This document shows, piece after piece, positions 46,327-55,114 of a stretch of 64,000 nucleotides of DNA (within the stretch, counting starts at the first letter, position 1; every line of letters begins with the position of its first letter). The DNA is from Massilibacteroides vaginae. GTDB taxonomy: Bacteria > Bacteroidota > Bacteroidia > Bacteroidales > Tannerellaceae. The notes beneath the pieces were generated by a model. The model was not told the origin of the DNA. It saw only the letters and a list, made by a program, of their open reading frames with translations, and did no database searches. The stretch lies in contig NZ_FXDJ01000007.1 in NCBI RefSeq assembly GCF_900178525.1, forward strand, positions 496,001 to 560,000, read 5' to 3'. The translations under genes and the position numbers were made by a program.

Positions 46327-46800
46327 CTATTCATGATGATAAGGCTCATTATTCAAAATAGTCATGGCACGGTAAAGCTGCTCGGTAAAGACAAGCCGGA
46401 TCATTTGATGAGAAAAAGTCATCTTGCTTAACGATATCTTTTCCCGGGCAGCGGCATAAACGGATTCACTGAAACCATAAGGGCCGCCAACCATAAAAAC
46501 CAGTCGCTTGGGAACTGTATGCATTTTCTTCTCTATGTAATCGGCAAACTGCATGGAAGTAAATTCCTTTCCTTTCTCATCCAAAAGAACAAGATAATCT
46601 CCCGGCTGTAGAAACTTCAATATTTGCTCGCCTTCTTTTTCTTTCTGCTGTTCCTTTGACAGGTTTTTTACATTCTTAATATCCGGTATAACAGACATTT
46701 CGAACGGGATATAATGATTCAAACGACCTTTATATTCATTGGTCGCATCCGCGAAATAACCGGCATCCGTTTTACCGATAACACATAGCACAATCTTCAT
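46327..46800 (-). CDS. rlmH: 23S rRNA pseudouridine(1915)-N3-methyltransferase
   Basis: This 157-residue SPOUT methyltransferase is of normal length for RlmH. It shows LDEKGKEFTSMQFADYI, the SAM-binding knot region FMVGGPYGFSESVY, and the final FSHQMIRLVFTEQLYRAMTI and NNEPYHHE that fit the family end YHR/YHH. It methylates pseudouridine 1915 in helix 69 of 23S rRNA, on assembled 70S ribosomes. It is divergent from the DUF4783 gene across an 89-bp spacer. Confidence 0.95.
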   Translation of the reverse strand: MKIVLCVIGKTDAGYFADATNEYKGRLNHYIPFEMSVIPDIKNVKNLSKEQQKEKEGEQILKFLQPGDYLVLLDEKGKEFTSMQFADYIEKKMHTVPKRLVFMVGGPYGFSESVYAAAREKISLSKMTFSHQMIRLVFTEQLYRAMTILNNEPYHHE

Positions 46801-46848
46801 TTACGTCGATTTACAGATTATAAACCGCTAAATTATAGGAAAAATACA

Positions 46849-46856
46849 TACCTTTG
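46849..46856 (+). promoter_or_regulatory. Promoter -7 box (TACCTTTG) of the DUF4783-nadC unit
   Basis: TACCTTTG, 33 bp before the ATG at 46890. The ATG is preceded by a good ribosome site, AAAGGAGGAAAA. Confidence 0.65.
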
Positions 46857-46889
46857 TGCCAGATACTAACAAAATAAAGGAGGAAAATT

Positions 46890-47261
46890 ATGAAACGATT
46901 ATTATTTACGTTTGCATTCATACTCTCTGTTTTGAGCCTTAATGCCGCTGACATAACCAATATATCAAACGCTTTTAAGGGAGGTAACGCTTCATCTATT
47001 GCAGCCCTGATGGACGCAGAAGTAGATCTTGCCATTCCGGGTGCAACCAAAAAATGTAATGGAGCCGAAGCAGTGTCGGCATTAAATAACTTTTTCAATG
47101 CCAACAAACCGACCGACTTTTCGGTTGTTCATCACGCTGACAAAAAAGAAAATGGATTCTTTGTAGGTAAATTACCTACCGCAAGTAAAGCTTTTCGCGT
47201 TAACATTACTTACAGAAGCGAAGGAAACAAAGCGATTATTCAATCAATCAGAATCGAATAA
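46890..47261 (+). CDS. DUF4783 family small exported protein
   Basis: This 123-residue protein has an N-terminal signal peptide (LFTFAFILSVLSLNAAD). The mature part resembles a cystatin/NTF2-like fold: ISNAFKGGNASSIAALMDA, VDLAIPGATKKCNGAEAVSA and the final strands RVNITYRSEGNKAIIQSIRI. DUF4783 is found in Bacteroidetes and has no known function. It is encoded 18 bp before nadC, a pairing that suggests translation within one message but no shared chemistry. Confidence 0.82.
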   Translation: MKRLLFTFAFILSVLSLNAADITNISNAFKGGNASSIAALMDAEVDLAIPGATKKCNGAEAVSALNNFFNANKPTDFSVVHHADKKENGFFVGKLPTASKAFRVNITYRSEGNKAIIQSIRIE

Positions 47262-47279
47262 AATAACAGAAAGAGATAA

Positions 47280-48119
47280 ATGGATCATTTAATTGAAGAT
47301 TTGATTAAGCTTGCTTTTGCCGAAGACATTGGCGATGGCGATCATACAACTTTGTGCAGCATCCCGGCAACTGCCATGGGTAAAAGCCAGTTAATTATTA
47401 AAGAAGATGGTGTATTAGCCGGAGTGGATATGGCGAAGCGTATTTTCCATTACTTTGATCCCGGACTAAAGGTAACTGTATTTATTCATGATGGAGCAGA
47501 AGTAAAGAAGGGTGATATTGCTCTTACCGTAGAAGGCAAAGTACAATCTCTGTTGCAAACAGAACGATTGATGTTAAACGTAATGCAACGCATGAGTGGT
47601 ATCGCAACGACCACAAGACGCTACGTGAAAGCGTTGGAAGGCACAAATACTCGCGTTTTAGATACCCGTAAAACAACGCCGGGTATGCGCATGTTGGAAA
47701 AAGAAGCGGTTAAGATAGGTGGTGGAGTGAATCATCGTATCGGTTTGTTTGACATGATCCTGCTGAAAGACAATCATGTGGACTTTGCCGGAGGTATAGA
47801 GAACGCGATAACCCGGGCACAAAGCTACCTCAAAGAAAAAGGAAAGAAGCTGAAGATCGAAATTGAAGTGCGTAACTTCAATGAACTGGAACAGGCTATG
47901 CAGGTAGGAGGAATTGACCGCATCATGCTGGACAACTTCAACATTGAAGACACCAAAGAAGCTGTGCGCAGAATCGGCGGACGTTTTGAAACCGAATCAT
48001 CCGGAGGTATCACCTTCGATACGCTAAGAGCGTATGCCGAATGTGGCGTTGATTTTATTTCCGTAGGTGCTTTAACTCACTCCGTAAAGAGTTTGGATAT
48101 GAGTCTGAAGGCCTGTTAA
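47280..48119 (+). CDS. nadC: Nicotinate-nucleotide pyrophosphorylase (carboxylating)
   Basis: This 279-residue quinolinate phosphoribosyltransferase makes nicotinate mononucleotide in NAD synthesis. Key motifs are FAEDIGDGDHTTLCS, LLQTERLMLNVMQRMSGIA with catalytic residues, VLDTRKTTPGMRMLEKEAVK, GGGVNHRIGLFDMILLKDNH and the C-terminal SGGITFDTLRAYAECGVDFI. It is fully intact with a normal length. The partner genes nadA and nadB are not in the window. Confidence 0.96.
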   Translation: MDHLIEDLIKLAFAEDIGDGDHTTLCSIPATAMGKSQLIIKEDGVLAGVDMAKRIFHYFDPGLKVTVFIHDGAEVKKGDIALTVEGKVQSLLQTERLMLNVMQRMSGIATTTRRYVKALEGTNTRVLDTRKTTPGMRMLEKEAVKIGGGVNHRIGLFDMILLKDNHVDFAGGIENAITRAQSYLKEKGKKLKIEIEVRNFNELEQAMQVGGIDRIMLDNFNIEDTKEAVRRIGGRFETESSGGITFDTLRAYAECGVDFISVGALTHSVKSLDMSLKAC

Positions 48120-48160
48120 ATCAATTGATTAAGCCAACCAATCATCTTTATTATTAATAA

Positions 48161-48200
48161 AACGCTATAAAGACGTACGATCGTGCATCTCTATAGCGTT
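48161..48200. terminator. Hairpin between nadC and the acyltransferase gene
   Basis: AACGCTATA (48161-48169) pairs with TATAGCGTT (48192-48200), with extra pairing inside. The TAG stop of the minus-strand acyltransferase lies in the left arm. It probably terminates both converging messages, though the right side has only a short T tract. Confidence 0.55.
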
Positions 48201-48752
48201 TCCTTTTAATATGTAACACTCATTGGTTTCGGGGCAAAGGGCTATTCCACGGGCATCAAAATGCAAACGATGACCGTACTTGCTTACCCAACCATCTTGT
48301 TTGCCGGGGTTGCCTATCACCAAAGCATAAGGAGGAACGTTTTTTGTTACCACTGCTCCTGCCCCAATAAGCGCATACTCACCGATGGTAAGTCCGCAAA
48401 TTATTGTGGCATTGGCTCCGATAGATGCCCCTTTCTTAACAATGGTTTTCTCGTATTTTTCCTTACGCGGAACTGCACTCCGGGGGTTTAAAATATTTGT
48501 AAAAACACAGCTTGGCCCGAGAAACACATCGTCTTCGCAGGTAACTCCTGTATAAATAGATACGTTATTCTGCACCTTCACATTTTGTCCGAGAATTACG
48601 CCGGGCGAGATGACAACATTTTGTCCGATATTACAATTTCTACCCACAACGGCACCTTCCATAATATGCGAAAAATGCCAGATCCGCGTGCCTGATCCGA
48701 TAATGCACCCATCATCTATTACCGCGGTTTCGTGCGCCTGATAACTAATCAT
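48165..48752 (-). CDS. Left-handed beta-helix acyltransferase (WbpD/WlbB-like)
   Basis: This 195-residue protein is built of hexapeptide repeats forming a left-handed beta helix: GCIIGSGTRIWHFSHIMEGA, VGRNCNIGQNVVISPGVILG, KGASIGANATIICGLTIGEY and LIGAGAVVTKNVPPYALVIG. It ends in GNPGKQDGWVSKYGHRL. This matches acetyltransferases that modify the 3-amino group of UDP-sugars in surface polysaccharide synthesis. No glycosyltransferase or nucleotide-sugar gene is next to it, so substrate is unclear. It is 9 bp from the upstream methyltransferase gene. Confidence 0.85.
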   Translation of the reverse strand: MISYQAHETAVIDDGCIIGSGTRIWHFSHIMEGAVVGRNCNIGQNVVISPGVILGQNVKVQNNVSIYTGVTCEDDVFLGPSCVFTNILNPRSAVPRKEKYEKTIVKKGASIGANATIICGLTIGEYALIGAGAVVTKNVPPYALVIGNPGKQDGWVSKYGHRLHFDARGIALCPETNECYILKGNAIEMHDRTSL

Positions 48753-48761
48753 AAGCTGTTA

Positions 48762-49466
48762 CTATTTATAGATTAAAAAAATCGTTGGTTTTTTATTCAG
48801 ATCGGGTAGTTTACCTTTCCAGGCCTTTATGCTTTTCGTTTTGATGTATTCGCCCTCACACGTTATGTCGGAAGCAATACAGAGTTTAGTTAAAGGACGA
48901 CAGGTACGCAGGAGTTCTTCCGCCAGTTTATTATTCCGGTAAGGTGTTTCTATAAAAAGTTGCGTCTGGTTTTCCGAGTAAATACGCCCTTCTAATTTTT
49001 TAAGCAGGGCTGTACGTTCATTTCCTTCTATAGGCAGGTAGCCATGAAAAGCAAAACTTTGTCCGTTAAAGCCCGAAGCCATAATTGCCATCAACAGGGA
49101 GGAAGGACCTACAAGCGGAACTACCGGATAACCTTTTTGTTGTGCAATGGCAACCACATCAGCTCCCGGATCGGCAACAGCAGGACAACCGGCTTCTGAA
49201 ATAACGCCTATGGATTCTCCCTTTGAGAGTGGCGCCAGATAACCGGCTACATCATCCGGTGATGTATGCTTGTTCAACTCGTAAAACGTAAGGTCATCAA
49301 TAACGATAGAAGGTTCTGTTTTCTTCAAGAAACGACGAGCCGTACGAATATTTTCAACCACAAAGTGTTTGATTCCTACTATTACTTCACGGTTGTATTC
49401 CGGCAATACCCGGCTGTGTTCTGTTTCTCCTAAAGTTACAGGAATAAGGAAAAGAGATGCTTGCAT
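48762..49466 (-). CDS. RsmI-like (tetrapyrrole methylase fold) SAM-dependent methyltransferase
   Basis: A start at ATG 49466 gives 234 residues (MQASLFLIPVTLGE). A much longer frame opens further upstream, but it would run into the divergent gene at 49519 and lacks homology. Family motifs are IGVISEAGCPAVADPGADVV, the SAM-site loop VGPSSLLMAIMASGFNGQSF, FAFHGYLP and the Thr-Pro-Tyr-rich LFIETPYRNNK. RsmI methylates the ribose of C1402 in 16S rRNA. This short Bacteroidetes form is a relative, so its exact target is less certain. It forms a unit with the acyltransferase gene, 9 bp downstream. Confidence 0.85.
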   Translation of the reverse strand: MQASLFLIPVTLGETEHSRVLPEYNREVIVGIKHFVVENIRTARRFLKKTEPSIVIDDLTFYELNKHTSPDDVAGYLAPLSKGESIGVISEAGCPAVADPGADVVAIAQQKGYPVVPLVGPSSLLMAIMASGFNGQSFAFHGYLPIEGNERTALLKKLEGRIYSENQTQLFIETPYRNNKLAEELLRTCRPLTKLCIASDITCEGEYIKTKSIKAWKGKLPDLNKKPTIFLIYK

Positions 49467-49518
49467 ACTGTCTGTTTTAGGCAAAAATAGTATTTTTACG
49501 GCAAACAAGTTGAAAAAT

Positions 49519-50898
49519 ATGGAACTTCCTGCTGATTTTGTACTCCGCACACGCACTCTTTTGGGCGACGCATACGAGCAATTTGAAAAATCGCTTGATG
49601 CGGAAACGCCTGTTAGCATTCGATTAAACAACCGTAAAGGACTTGCTCCTCCTTCATCCGGCGAAACAATTCCGTGGTGCAATGCGGGCTATTATCTTCC
49701 CAACCGACTGACATTCACCTTCGATCCGTTGTTTCATGCCGGAGGGTACTACGTACAGGAGGCTTCTTCCATGTTCTTGGAGCAAGCGATAAAAACCTAT
49801 ATTTCACAACCGGTAAAGTGCCTTGATCTTTGTGCTGCTCCCGGCGGTAAGTCGACTCACTTGTTAGACTTGCTCCCCGAAGGCAGTTTGTTAGTCAGTA
49901 ATGAAGTAATCCGCAACCGCTCTCTTGTGTTGGCCGAAAATATAACCAAATGGGGACGATCAAATGTAATCGTCAGCAATGATGATCCGCAAAAGATTGG
50001 TCAGCTTACTCATTATTTCGATCTGATAGTTGCCGATGTACCCTGCTCCGGAGAAGGTATGTTTCGAAAAGATGAATACAGTCGCCAGGAATGGAGCATG
50101 GCAAACGTAGAACTATGTGCTTCTCGTCAAAAGCGTATTATACACGATATTTGGAATGCGTTGAAACCCGGAGGTCTATTAATATACAGTACCTGTACCT
50201 ATAATACAGCAGAAAATGAAGAAAACATACAATACATAGCCGAAAACTTAGGTGCGGAAATACAACCACTTCCCCTACCCGACGAATGGAAAGTATGTGG
50301 TGCTTTAAAAGGAAATATCCCTGTATCCCGTTTTCTGCCACATAAAACGAGAGGAGAAGGATTTTTTCTTGCCGTGCTTCGCAAAACCGAAGACGATTCC
50401 GGCCCTGTTATCTTCAAAACCAAAAGTTCAAAGGATAGGAAAAAAGAATCAATCCCTTCAGCCATTCAAAACTGGCTGAAAAACTCATCCGGTTTTCATT
50501 TCAATATACATAACGGAATCGTTCAAGCCTATCCCATAATCTTTAAAGAAGATTTTTTATACCTGACTGAGAAATTAAAAATTATTTCAGCCGGTGTAAA
50601 AGTAGGAGAAAGTAAGGGGAAAGACTTAATACCTCATCCGGCATTGGCGTTAAGCGATGATTTAGACCAAAATTCATTCCACCGAAGTGAGATTTCCTGG
50701 GAAGAGGCGATCCGTTACCTTCGGAAAGAAGCAATAACAATTGATTCGGAAGCTAAAAAAGGCTATCACCTAATCACGTATAAAAACCTGCCATTAGGTT
50801 TTGTAAAGCATTTAGGAAATCGTTCAAACAACCTTTATCCCTCCGAATGGCGCATCCGCACAGGGTATAATCCTGAGCATTTACTTCTTTTTGAATAA
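49519..50898 (+). CDS. RsmF-like rRNA cytosine-C5-methyltransferase
   Basis: The ATG at 49519 gives 459 residues; the frame extends upstream to 49369 but that part overlaps the divergent gene. The catalytic core has PVSIRLNNRKG, CLDLCAAPGGKSTHLLDLLP (SAM site), DVPCSGEGMFRKDEYS and the catalytic STCTYNTAENEENI. A PUA-like C-terminal domain begins near residue 300 and ends RSNNLYPSEWRIRTGY. These are the features of NOL1/NOP2/Sun family enzymes of the RsmF/YebU type, which methylate C5 of cytosine in 16S rRNA. It is divergent from the RsmI-like gene by 52 bp, a tight two-rRNA-methylase promoter region. Confidence 0.9.
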   Translation: MELPADFVLRTRTLLGDAYEQFEKSLDAETPVSIRLNNRKGLAPPSSGETIPWCNAGYYLPNRLTFTFDPLFHAGGYYVQEASSMFLEQAIKTYISQPVKCLDLCAAPGGKSTHLLDLLPEGSLLVSNEVIRNRSLVLAENITKWGRSNVIVSNDDPQKIGQLTHYFDLIVADVPCSGEGMFRKDEYSRQEWSMANVELCASRQKRIIHDIWNALKPGGLLIYSTCTYNTAENEENIQYIAENLGAEIQPLPLPDEWKVCGALKGNIPVSRFLPHKTRGEGFFLAVLRKTEDDSGPVIFKTKSSKDRKKESIPSAIQNWLKNSSGFHFNIHNGIVQAYPIIFKEDFLYLTEKLKIISAGVKVGESKGKDLIPHPALALSDDLDQNSFHRSEISWEEAIRYLRKEAITIDSEAKKGYHLITYKNLPLGFVKHLGNRSNNLYPSEWRIRTGYNPEHLLLFE

Positions 50899-50947
50899 AA
50901 AGGGTCAAGAAGAAAATCCGGTTGACGAATATGTAGCGTCTAACAAA

Positions 50948-51160
50948 TTAACAATTCAAATTTTAACGCTGAAATGAAGGTTGTTTTTAGCAATACTATA
51001 TGTTTGAAAAGATATCCTTTATTTTTCAAAAAATATCCTTTATTTTTCCAAAAATAACCTTTATGTTTTTCGACACACACAATGCCCTGATTATCAATAA
51101 TATACAGAGTTGCCAAAAACGGGAAGAAAAGTGGCGTTTTTAACTTAAAAAAGGGTGTAA
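50948..51160 (+). repeat. Interspersed triple-unit repeat, copy 3
   Basis: It contains CAATACTATATGTTTGAAAA, three units (GATATCCTTTATTTTTC, ATATCCTTTATTTTTCC, ATAACCTTTATGTTTTTC), CTGATTATCAATAATATA, and the terminal palindrome TTTTTAACTTAAAAA near 51137-51151. Block order is the same as in copies 1 and 2. It is followed by a perfect 8-bp hairpin at 51173-51191. Confidence 0.8.
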
Positions 51161-51313
51161 ATTAATTGTCGCCAACCGGATTTTCCGGTTGACCCAATAA
51201 AAACCGGCAATCAAGCATTCGAAAATGTAAGCTATTAACGATTAAATATTGATAAATGAAAGAGGCAATAGTGTTTTTCTTTTAAATTATTTTGGCGAAA
51301 TAAATTATTATTC

Positions 51314-51321
51314 TACATTTG
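51314..51321 (+). promoter_or_regulatory. Promoter of the ilv operon (TACATTTG)
   Basis: TACATTTG fits TAnnTTTG. A TTG at 51292-51294 lies 19 bp upstream, which fits the -33 element. The leader peptide start is 34 bp downstream of the box. Confidence 0.8.
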
Positions 51322-51354
51322 CATCATCAAACAAGTGATTAAAAATTGAAATTA

Positions 51355-51417
51355 ATGACAAACAGTATTTTACATAACATTATTCTCGTGGTGGTCCTTC
51401 TAGTCATTAGTAGGTAA
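51355..51417 (+). CDS. ilvL: Leader peptide of the ilv operon (attenuation peptide)
   Basis: An ATG at 51355 opens a 20-codon frame ending with TAA at 51415-51417. Thirteen of the 20 residues are Ile, Leu or Val, ten of them in the unbroken run IILVVVLLVI. It is very similar in type to the ilvGMEDA leader of enterobacteria. It lies between the ilv promoter and a terminator ahead of ilvD. The bases just after its stop (GAGAAAGG, 51420-51427) pair with the terminator arm CCTTTCTC (51468-51475). This allows an antiterminator when ribosomes stall in the Ile/Leu/Val codons. Too short for standard gene finders and not found by homology; composition and position carry the call. Confidence 0.88.
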   Translation: MTNSILHNIILVVVLLVISR

Positions 51418-51463
51418 GCGAGAAAGGTGTGTAAGATGTTGTATGCGTAATTAAGATATACTT

Positions 51464-51496
51464 AAAGCCTTTCTCAAATTAGAGAAGGGCTTTTTT
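51464..51496 (+). terminator. Attenuator terminator of the ilv operon
   Basis: AAAGCCTTTCTC (51464-51475), loop AAATTA, then GAGAAGGGCTTT and a T run to 51496. The stem is nearly identical to that of the leu attenuator. CCTTTCTC in the 5' arm can pair instead with GAGAAAGG at 51420-51427. Confidence 0.88.
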
Positions 51497-51548
51497 ATTG
51501 TTACTTAGTGAGAGCTTAAACATAAACTAATAGGTAGAAATTGATATA

Positions 51549-53384
51549 ATGAAAGATTCGTTGAGGAGTTCGTTCAGCACACAAGGTCGCCGCATGGCGG
51601 GAGCACGTGCACTCTGGCGTGCCAACGGCATGAAGGAAGAGCACTTGGGAAAACCAATTATCGCGATTGTAAATTCGTTTACTCAATTTGTTCCGGGACA
51701 TGTACATCTGCATAATATCGGACAAATGGTTAAGGAGGAAATCGAAAAGTTGGGTTGCTTCGCGGCTGAATTCAATACAATTGCGATTGACGATGGAATT
51801 GCAATGGGACATGATGGCATGTTGTATTCACTGCCTTCGAGAGATATCATAGCGGACAGTGTAGAATATATGGTAAACGCTCATAAGGCGGATGCGATGA
51901 TATGTATAAGCAATTGCGATAAGATAACGCCGGGAATGCTCATGGCAGCCATGAGATTAAATATTCCGGCGATTTTTGTATCCGGAGGTCCGATGGAAGC
52001 CGGAAACGCAGAAAACGGAAAGCACCTTGACTTGATTGACGCCATGGTAAAAGCGGCTGATGACAATGTGTCTGATGAAGAGGTGAATAAAATTGAACGC
52101 TCGGCATGTCCTACATGCGGCTCTTGCTCCGGCATGTTTACGGCAAATTCCATGAACTGTCTGAATGAAGCAATAGGGCTCGCGCTTCCGGGAAACGGAA
52201 CTGTACTTGCAACTCACGAAAACCGTTTTCGCTTATTCAAAGATGCTGCCGCTATAATTGTTAAGAATGCTTATAAATACTATAGTGAAGGAGACGACAG
52301 TGTGTTGCCTCGATCAATCGCCACAAAGACCGCGTTTATGAACGCAATGGCGCTGGATATTGCTATGGGCGGCTCAACCAATACGGTTCTTCACCTTTTA
52401 GCGATAGCCCACGAAGCAGAAGTTGACTTCACGATGGATGATATGGATAAACTTTCACGTAATACGCCTTGTTTATGTAAAGTGGCTCCGAATACTGATA
52501 AATATTACATTCAAGATGTAAACCGCGCCGGAGGTATTCTCTCCATCATGGGAGAATTAGCCAAAGGCGGTTTAGTCGACACTTCGGTAAAGAGAGCCGA
52601 TGGTTATACGCTGGCTGAAGTGATTGCCAAATACGGCATCACAAGTGAGCAGGTATGCGAAGAGGCACTAAACTTATATAAATCCGCACCCGGCAATAAA
52701 TTCAATATTGTAATGGGATCTCAGAATGCTTATTATGACACATTGGATGATGATCGTGCAAACGGTTGTATCCGCAGTGTTGATCATGCTTACACAAAAG
52801 ATGGCGGATTAGCTATTTTGAAAGGAAACATCGCATTGGATGGTTGTGTTGTTAAAACCGCCGGTGTAGATGAAAAGATATTAAAATTTACCGGTCGCGC
52901 GGTGGTGTTCGATTCACAAGACGCGGCTTGCTATGGAATATTACGTGGTGACGTTAAAGCCGGTGATGTGGTAGTTATTACCTATGAAGGTCCGAAGGGC
53001 GGACCGGGTATGCAGGAAATGCTCTACCCCACATCGTATATCAAATCCCGCCATTTGGGTAAAGAGTGCGCGCTGATTACAGACGGACGTTTCTCCGGAG
53101 GAACTTCCGGTCTTTCAATCGGGCACATTTCACCGGAGGCAGCTGCCGGAGGAGCTATTGGCTTGGTCAGAACAGGAGATATTATTGAAATAAACATTCC
53201 TGAACGTAGTATTAATGTAAAACTAAGTGATACAGAATTAGCCACACGTCGTACTGAAGAGGAGGCAAAAGGGAATAAAGCTTTTACCCCTCCGGTGCGT
53301 GAACGTAAAGTGTCCAAGGCCTTACAAGCGTATGCTAAGATGGTATCATCCGCAGATAAAGGGGCGGTACGTATTTTTGATTAA
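51549..53384 (+). CDS. ilvD: Dihydroxy-acid dehydratase
   Basis: This 611-residue Fe-S dehydratase makes the 2-keto acids of valine and isoleucine from their dihydroxy precursors. Family motifs are [29 protein letters not shown], the second Cys region [51 protein letters not shown] and [20 protein letters not shown]. Three Cys-containing segments provide the cluster. It is the first structural gene after the attenuator and is followed by ilvB at 17 bp. Length is typical of the bacterial enzyme. Confidence 0.97.
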   Translation: MKDSLRSSFSTQGRRMAGARALWRANGMKEEHLGKPIIAIVNSFTQFVPGHVHLHNIGQMVKEEIEKLGCFAAEFNTIAIDDGIAMGHDGMLYSLPSRDIIADSVEYMVNAHKADAMICISNCDKITPGMLMAAMRLNIPAIFVSGGPMEAGNAENGKHLDLIDAMVKAADDNVSDEEVNKIERSACPTCGSCSGMFTANSMNCLNEAIGLALPGNGTVLATHENRFRLFKDAAAIIVKNAYKYYSEGDDSVLPRSIATKTAFMNAMALDIAMGGSTNTVLHLLAIAHEAEVDFTMDDMDKLSRNTPCLCKVAPNTDKYYIQDVNRAGGILSIMGELAKGGLVDTSVKRADGYTLAEVIAKYGITSEQVCEEALNLYKSAPGNKFNIVMGSQNAYYDTLDDDRANGCIRSVDHAYTKDGGLAILKGNIALDGCVVKTAGVDEKILKFTGRAVVFDSQDAACYGILRGDVKAGDVVVITYEGPKGGPGMQEMLYPTSYIKSRHLGKECALITDGRFSGGTSGLSIGHISPEAAAGGAIGLVRTGDIIEINIPERSINVKLSDTELATRRTEEEAKGNKAFTPPVRERKVSKALQAYAKMVSSADKGAVRIFD

Positions 53385-53401
53385 AATTAAAGTTTTGTGA
53401 T

Positions 53402-55102
53402 ATGGAGAAACAGATGATAACCGGTTCGGAAGCTTTACTGAAGACTTTGGTTGCTGAAGGTGTAGATACAATATTTGGTTACCCCGGTGGGGCGATTATG
53501 CCCGTTTACGATTGTTTATACAGCTATAGAGATAAGATTCGTCACGTGCTTGTAAGACACGAACAAGGTGCTACACATGCTGCTCAGGGATACGCACGTG
53601 TATCCGGAAAACCAGGCGTTGCATTGGTAACTTCGGGTCCTGCGGCTACAAATGCTATAACCGGAATTGCGGATGCATTGATGGATAGCACTCCGCTTGT
53701 TGTGATTTCCGGACAAGTGGCATCGCCTTTGTTAGGTTCTGATGCCTTTCAGGAAATAGATGTTATCGGAATTACATTACCCATTACAAAATGGGCGTAT
53801 CAGGTACGACGTGCCGAAGATGTAGCCTGGGCTATCTCGCGTGCTTTTTATATAGCTTCTTCCGGTCGTCCGGGACCTGTGGTTATTGATATTGCCAAAG
53901 ATGCTCAGATAAATAAGGTAGAATATGAGTATAAAAAAATAGATTATATTCGAAGCTATCAACCACGTCCGGATGTAAATACAGACCATATATCCGCAGC
54001 AGCAGAGTTAATTAATCAGGCAAAAAAACCGTTGGCTTTAGTTGGTCAAGGTGTAATTTTAGGAAATGCCGAAAAAGAATTAATCAACTTCCTTGAAAAA
54101 GCGGATATTCCTTTTGGTTCAACCATACTCGGACTTTCTGCAGTGCCGACCGATCATCCATTAAATAAAGGTATGCTGGGTATGCACGGTAATGTAGGTC
54201 CTAACCGTAAAACAAACGAATGTGATTTGCTGATTGGTATAGGCATGCGTTTCGACGACCGTGTTACCGGAGATTTGAAAACATACGCTAAACAAGCGAA
54301 AATCATTCACTTTGATATTGATCAGGCAGAGATCGGTAAGAATGTATTGCCTACCGTTCCTGTACTGGGAGATGCGAAAGATACTTTAGCCGCGGTAACC
54401 AAACTCCTAAATCCGGCTAAACATACAGAATGGATTGCAACCTTTCAACCGGACGAACAGGAAGAAGATCAGAAAGTTATTCAAAAAGAATTATTTCCTG
54501 AAACAGGTCCCTTGAAGATGGGCGAAGTGATCAATAAAGTATCAGAAGCGACCGGACACGATGGTATTCTGGTTACTGATGTAGGTCAGAACCAAATGAT
54601 GGGTGTTCGCTATTTTAAATATAAACGTACACGTAGCGTAGTAACTTCCGGAGGATTAGGCACGATGGGCTTCGGACTTCCTGCGGCTATCGGAGCAAAA
54701 ATTGGTGCTACCGATCGTACTGTGTGTTGTTTCCTTGGTGACGGTGGATTTCAGATGACAATTCAGGAACTGGGCACCATCATGCAGGAAAATACAAATG
54801 TGAAGATCATTGTTCTAAACAACAACTTCCTCGGGATGGTACGCCAATGGCAGGAATTGTTTTTCGACGAACGTTATTCGGAAACAAATATGCTGAATCC
54901 GGACTTTGTGGCCATTGCGAAAGCCTATAATATAGAGGGACGTGTGGTAGAAAAACGCGAAGAACTGGATGGTGCTATTCAGGAAATGCTAAACCATGAC
55001 GGTGCATATCTGTTAGTGGCAACCATTGAAAAATGCGGTATGGTGTATCCTATGATACCAGCCGGATCAACTGTTACGAATATAATAATGGGCGATAACT
55101 AA
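53402..55102 (+). CDS. ilvB: Acetolactate synthase, large catalytic subunit
   Basis: This 566-residue thiamine diphosphate enzyme joins pyruvate with pyruvate or 2-ketobutyrate. Seen are the N-terminal TPP domain GVDTIFGYPGGAIMPVYD, RHEQGATHAAQGYARVSGKP, TSGPAATNAITGIADA and the C-terminal domain with GTMGFGLPAAIGAKIG, GDGGFQMTIQELGTIMQENT and NNNFLGMVRQWQELFF. The TPP-binding GDG...NN pattern is intact. It pairs with the regulatory subunit encoded 12 bp downstream. As the first committed enzyme it is expected to be under valine feedback and ilv attenuation. Confidence 0.97.
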   Translation: MEKQMITGSEALLKTLVAEGVDTIFGYPGGAIMPVYDCLYSYRDKIRHVLVRHEQGATHAAQGYARVSGKPGVALVTSGPAATNAITGIADALMDSTPLVVISGQVASPLLGSDAFQEIDVIGITLPITKWAYQVRRAEDVAWAISRAFYIASSGRPGPVVIDIAKDAQINKVEYEYKKIDYIRSYQPRPDVNTDHISAAAELINQAKKPLALVGQGVILGNAEKELINFLEKADIPFGSTILGLSAVPTDHPLNKGMLGMHGNVGPNRKTNECDLLIGIGMRFDDRVTGDLKTYAKQAKIIHFDIDQAEIGKNVLPTVPVLGDAKDTLAAVTKLLNPAKHTEWIATFQPDEQEEDQKVIQKELFPETGPLKMGEVINKVSEATGHDGILVTDVGQNQMMGVRYFKYKRTRSVVTSGGLGTMGFGLPAAIGAKIGATDRTVCCFLGDGGFQMTIQELGTIMQENTNVKIIVLNNNFLGMVRQWQELFFDERYSETNMLNPDFVAIAKAYNIEGRVVEKREELDGAIQEMLNHDGAYLLVATIEKCGMVYPMIPAGSTVTNIIMGDN

Positions 55103-55114
55103 GGAGGAAAGAAT

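Larger units (their letters stand above)
50899..51548. other. 650-bp intergenic region upstream of ilvD
   Basis: It holds copy 3 of the triple-unit repeat (50948-51160), a hairpin CAACCGGATTTTCCGGTTG at 51173-51191, the ilv promoter (51314-51321), the ilv leader peptide (51355-51417) and its attenuator (51464-51496). No other gene was recognised. Confidence 0.75.

Noticed and set aside
49467-49682. Long N-terminus for the RsmI-like methyltransferase
   Set aside because: It would overlap the divergent rRNA methyltransferase start at 49519 and matches no part of the family; the ATG at 49466 gives a normal start.
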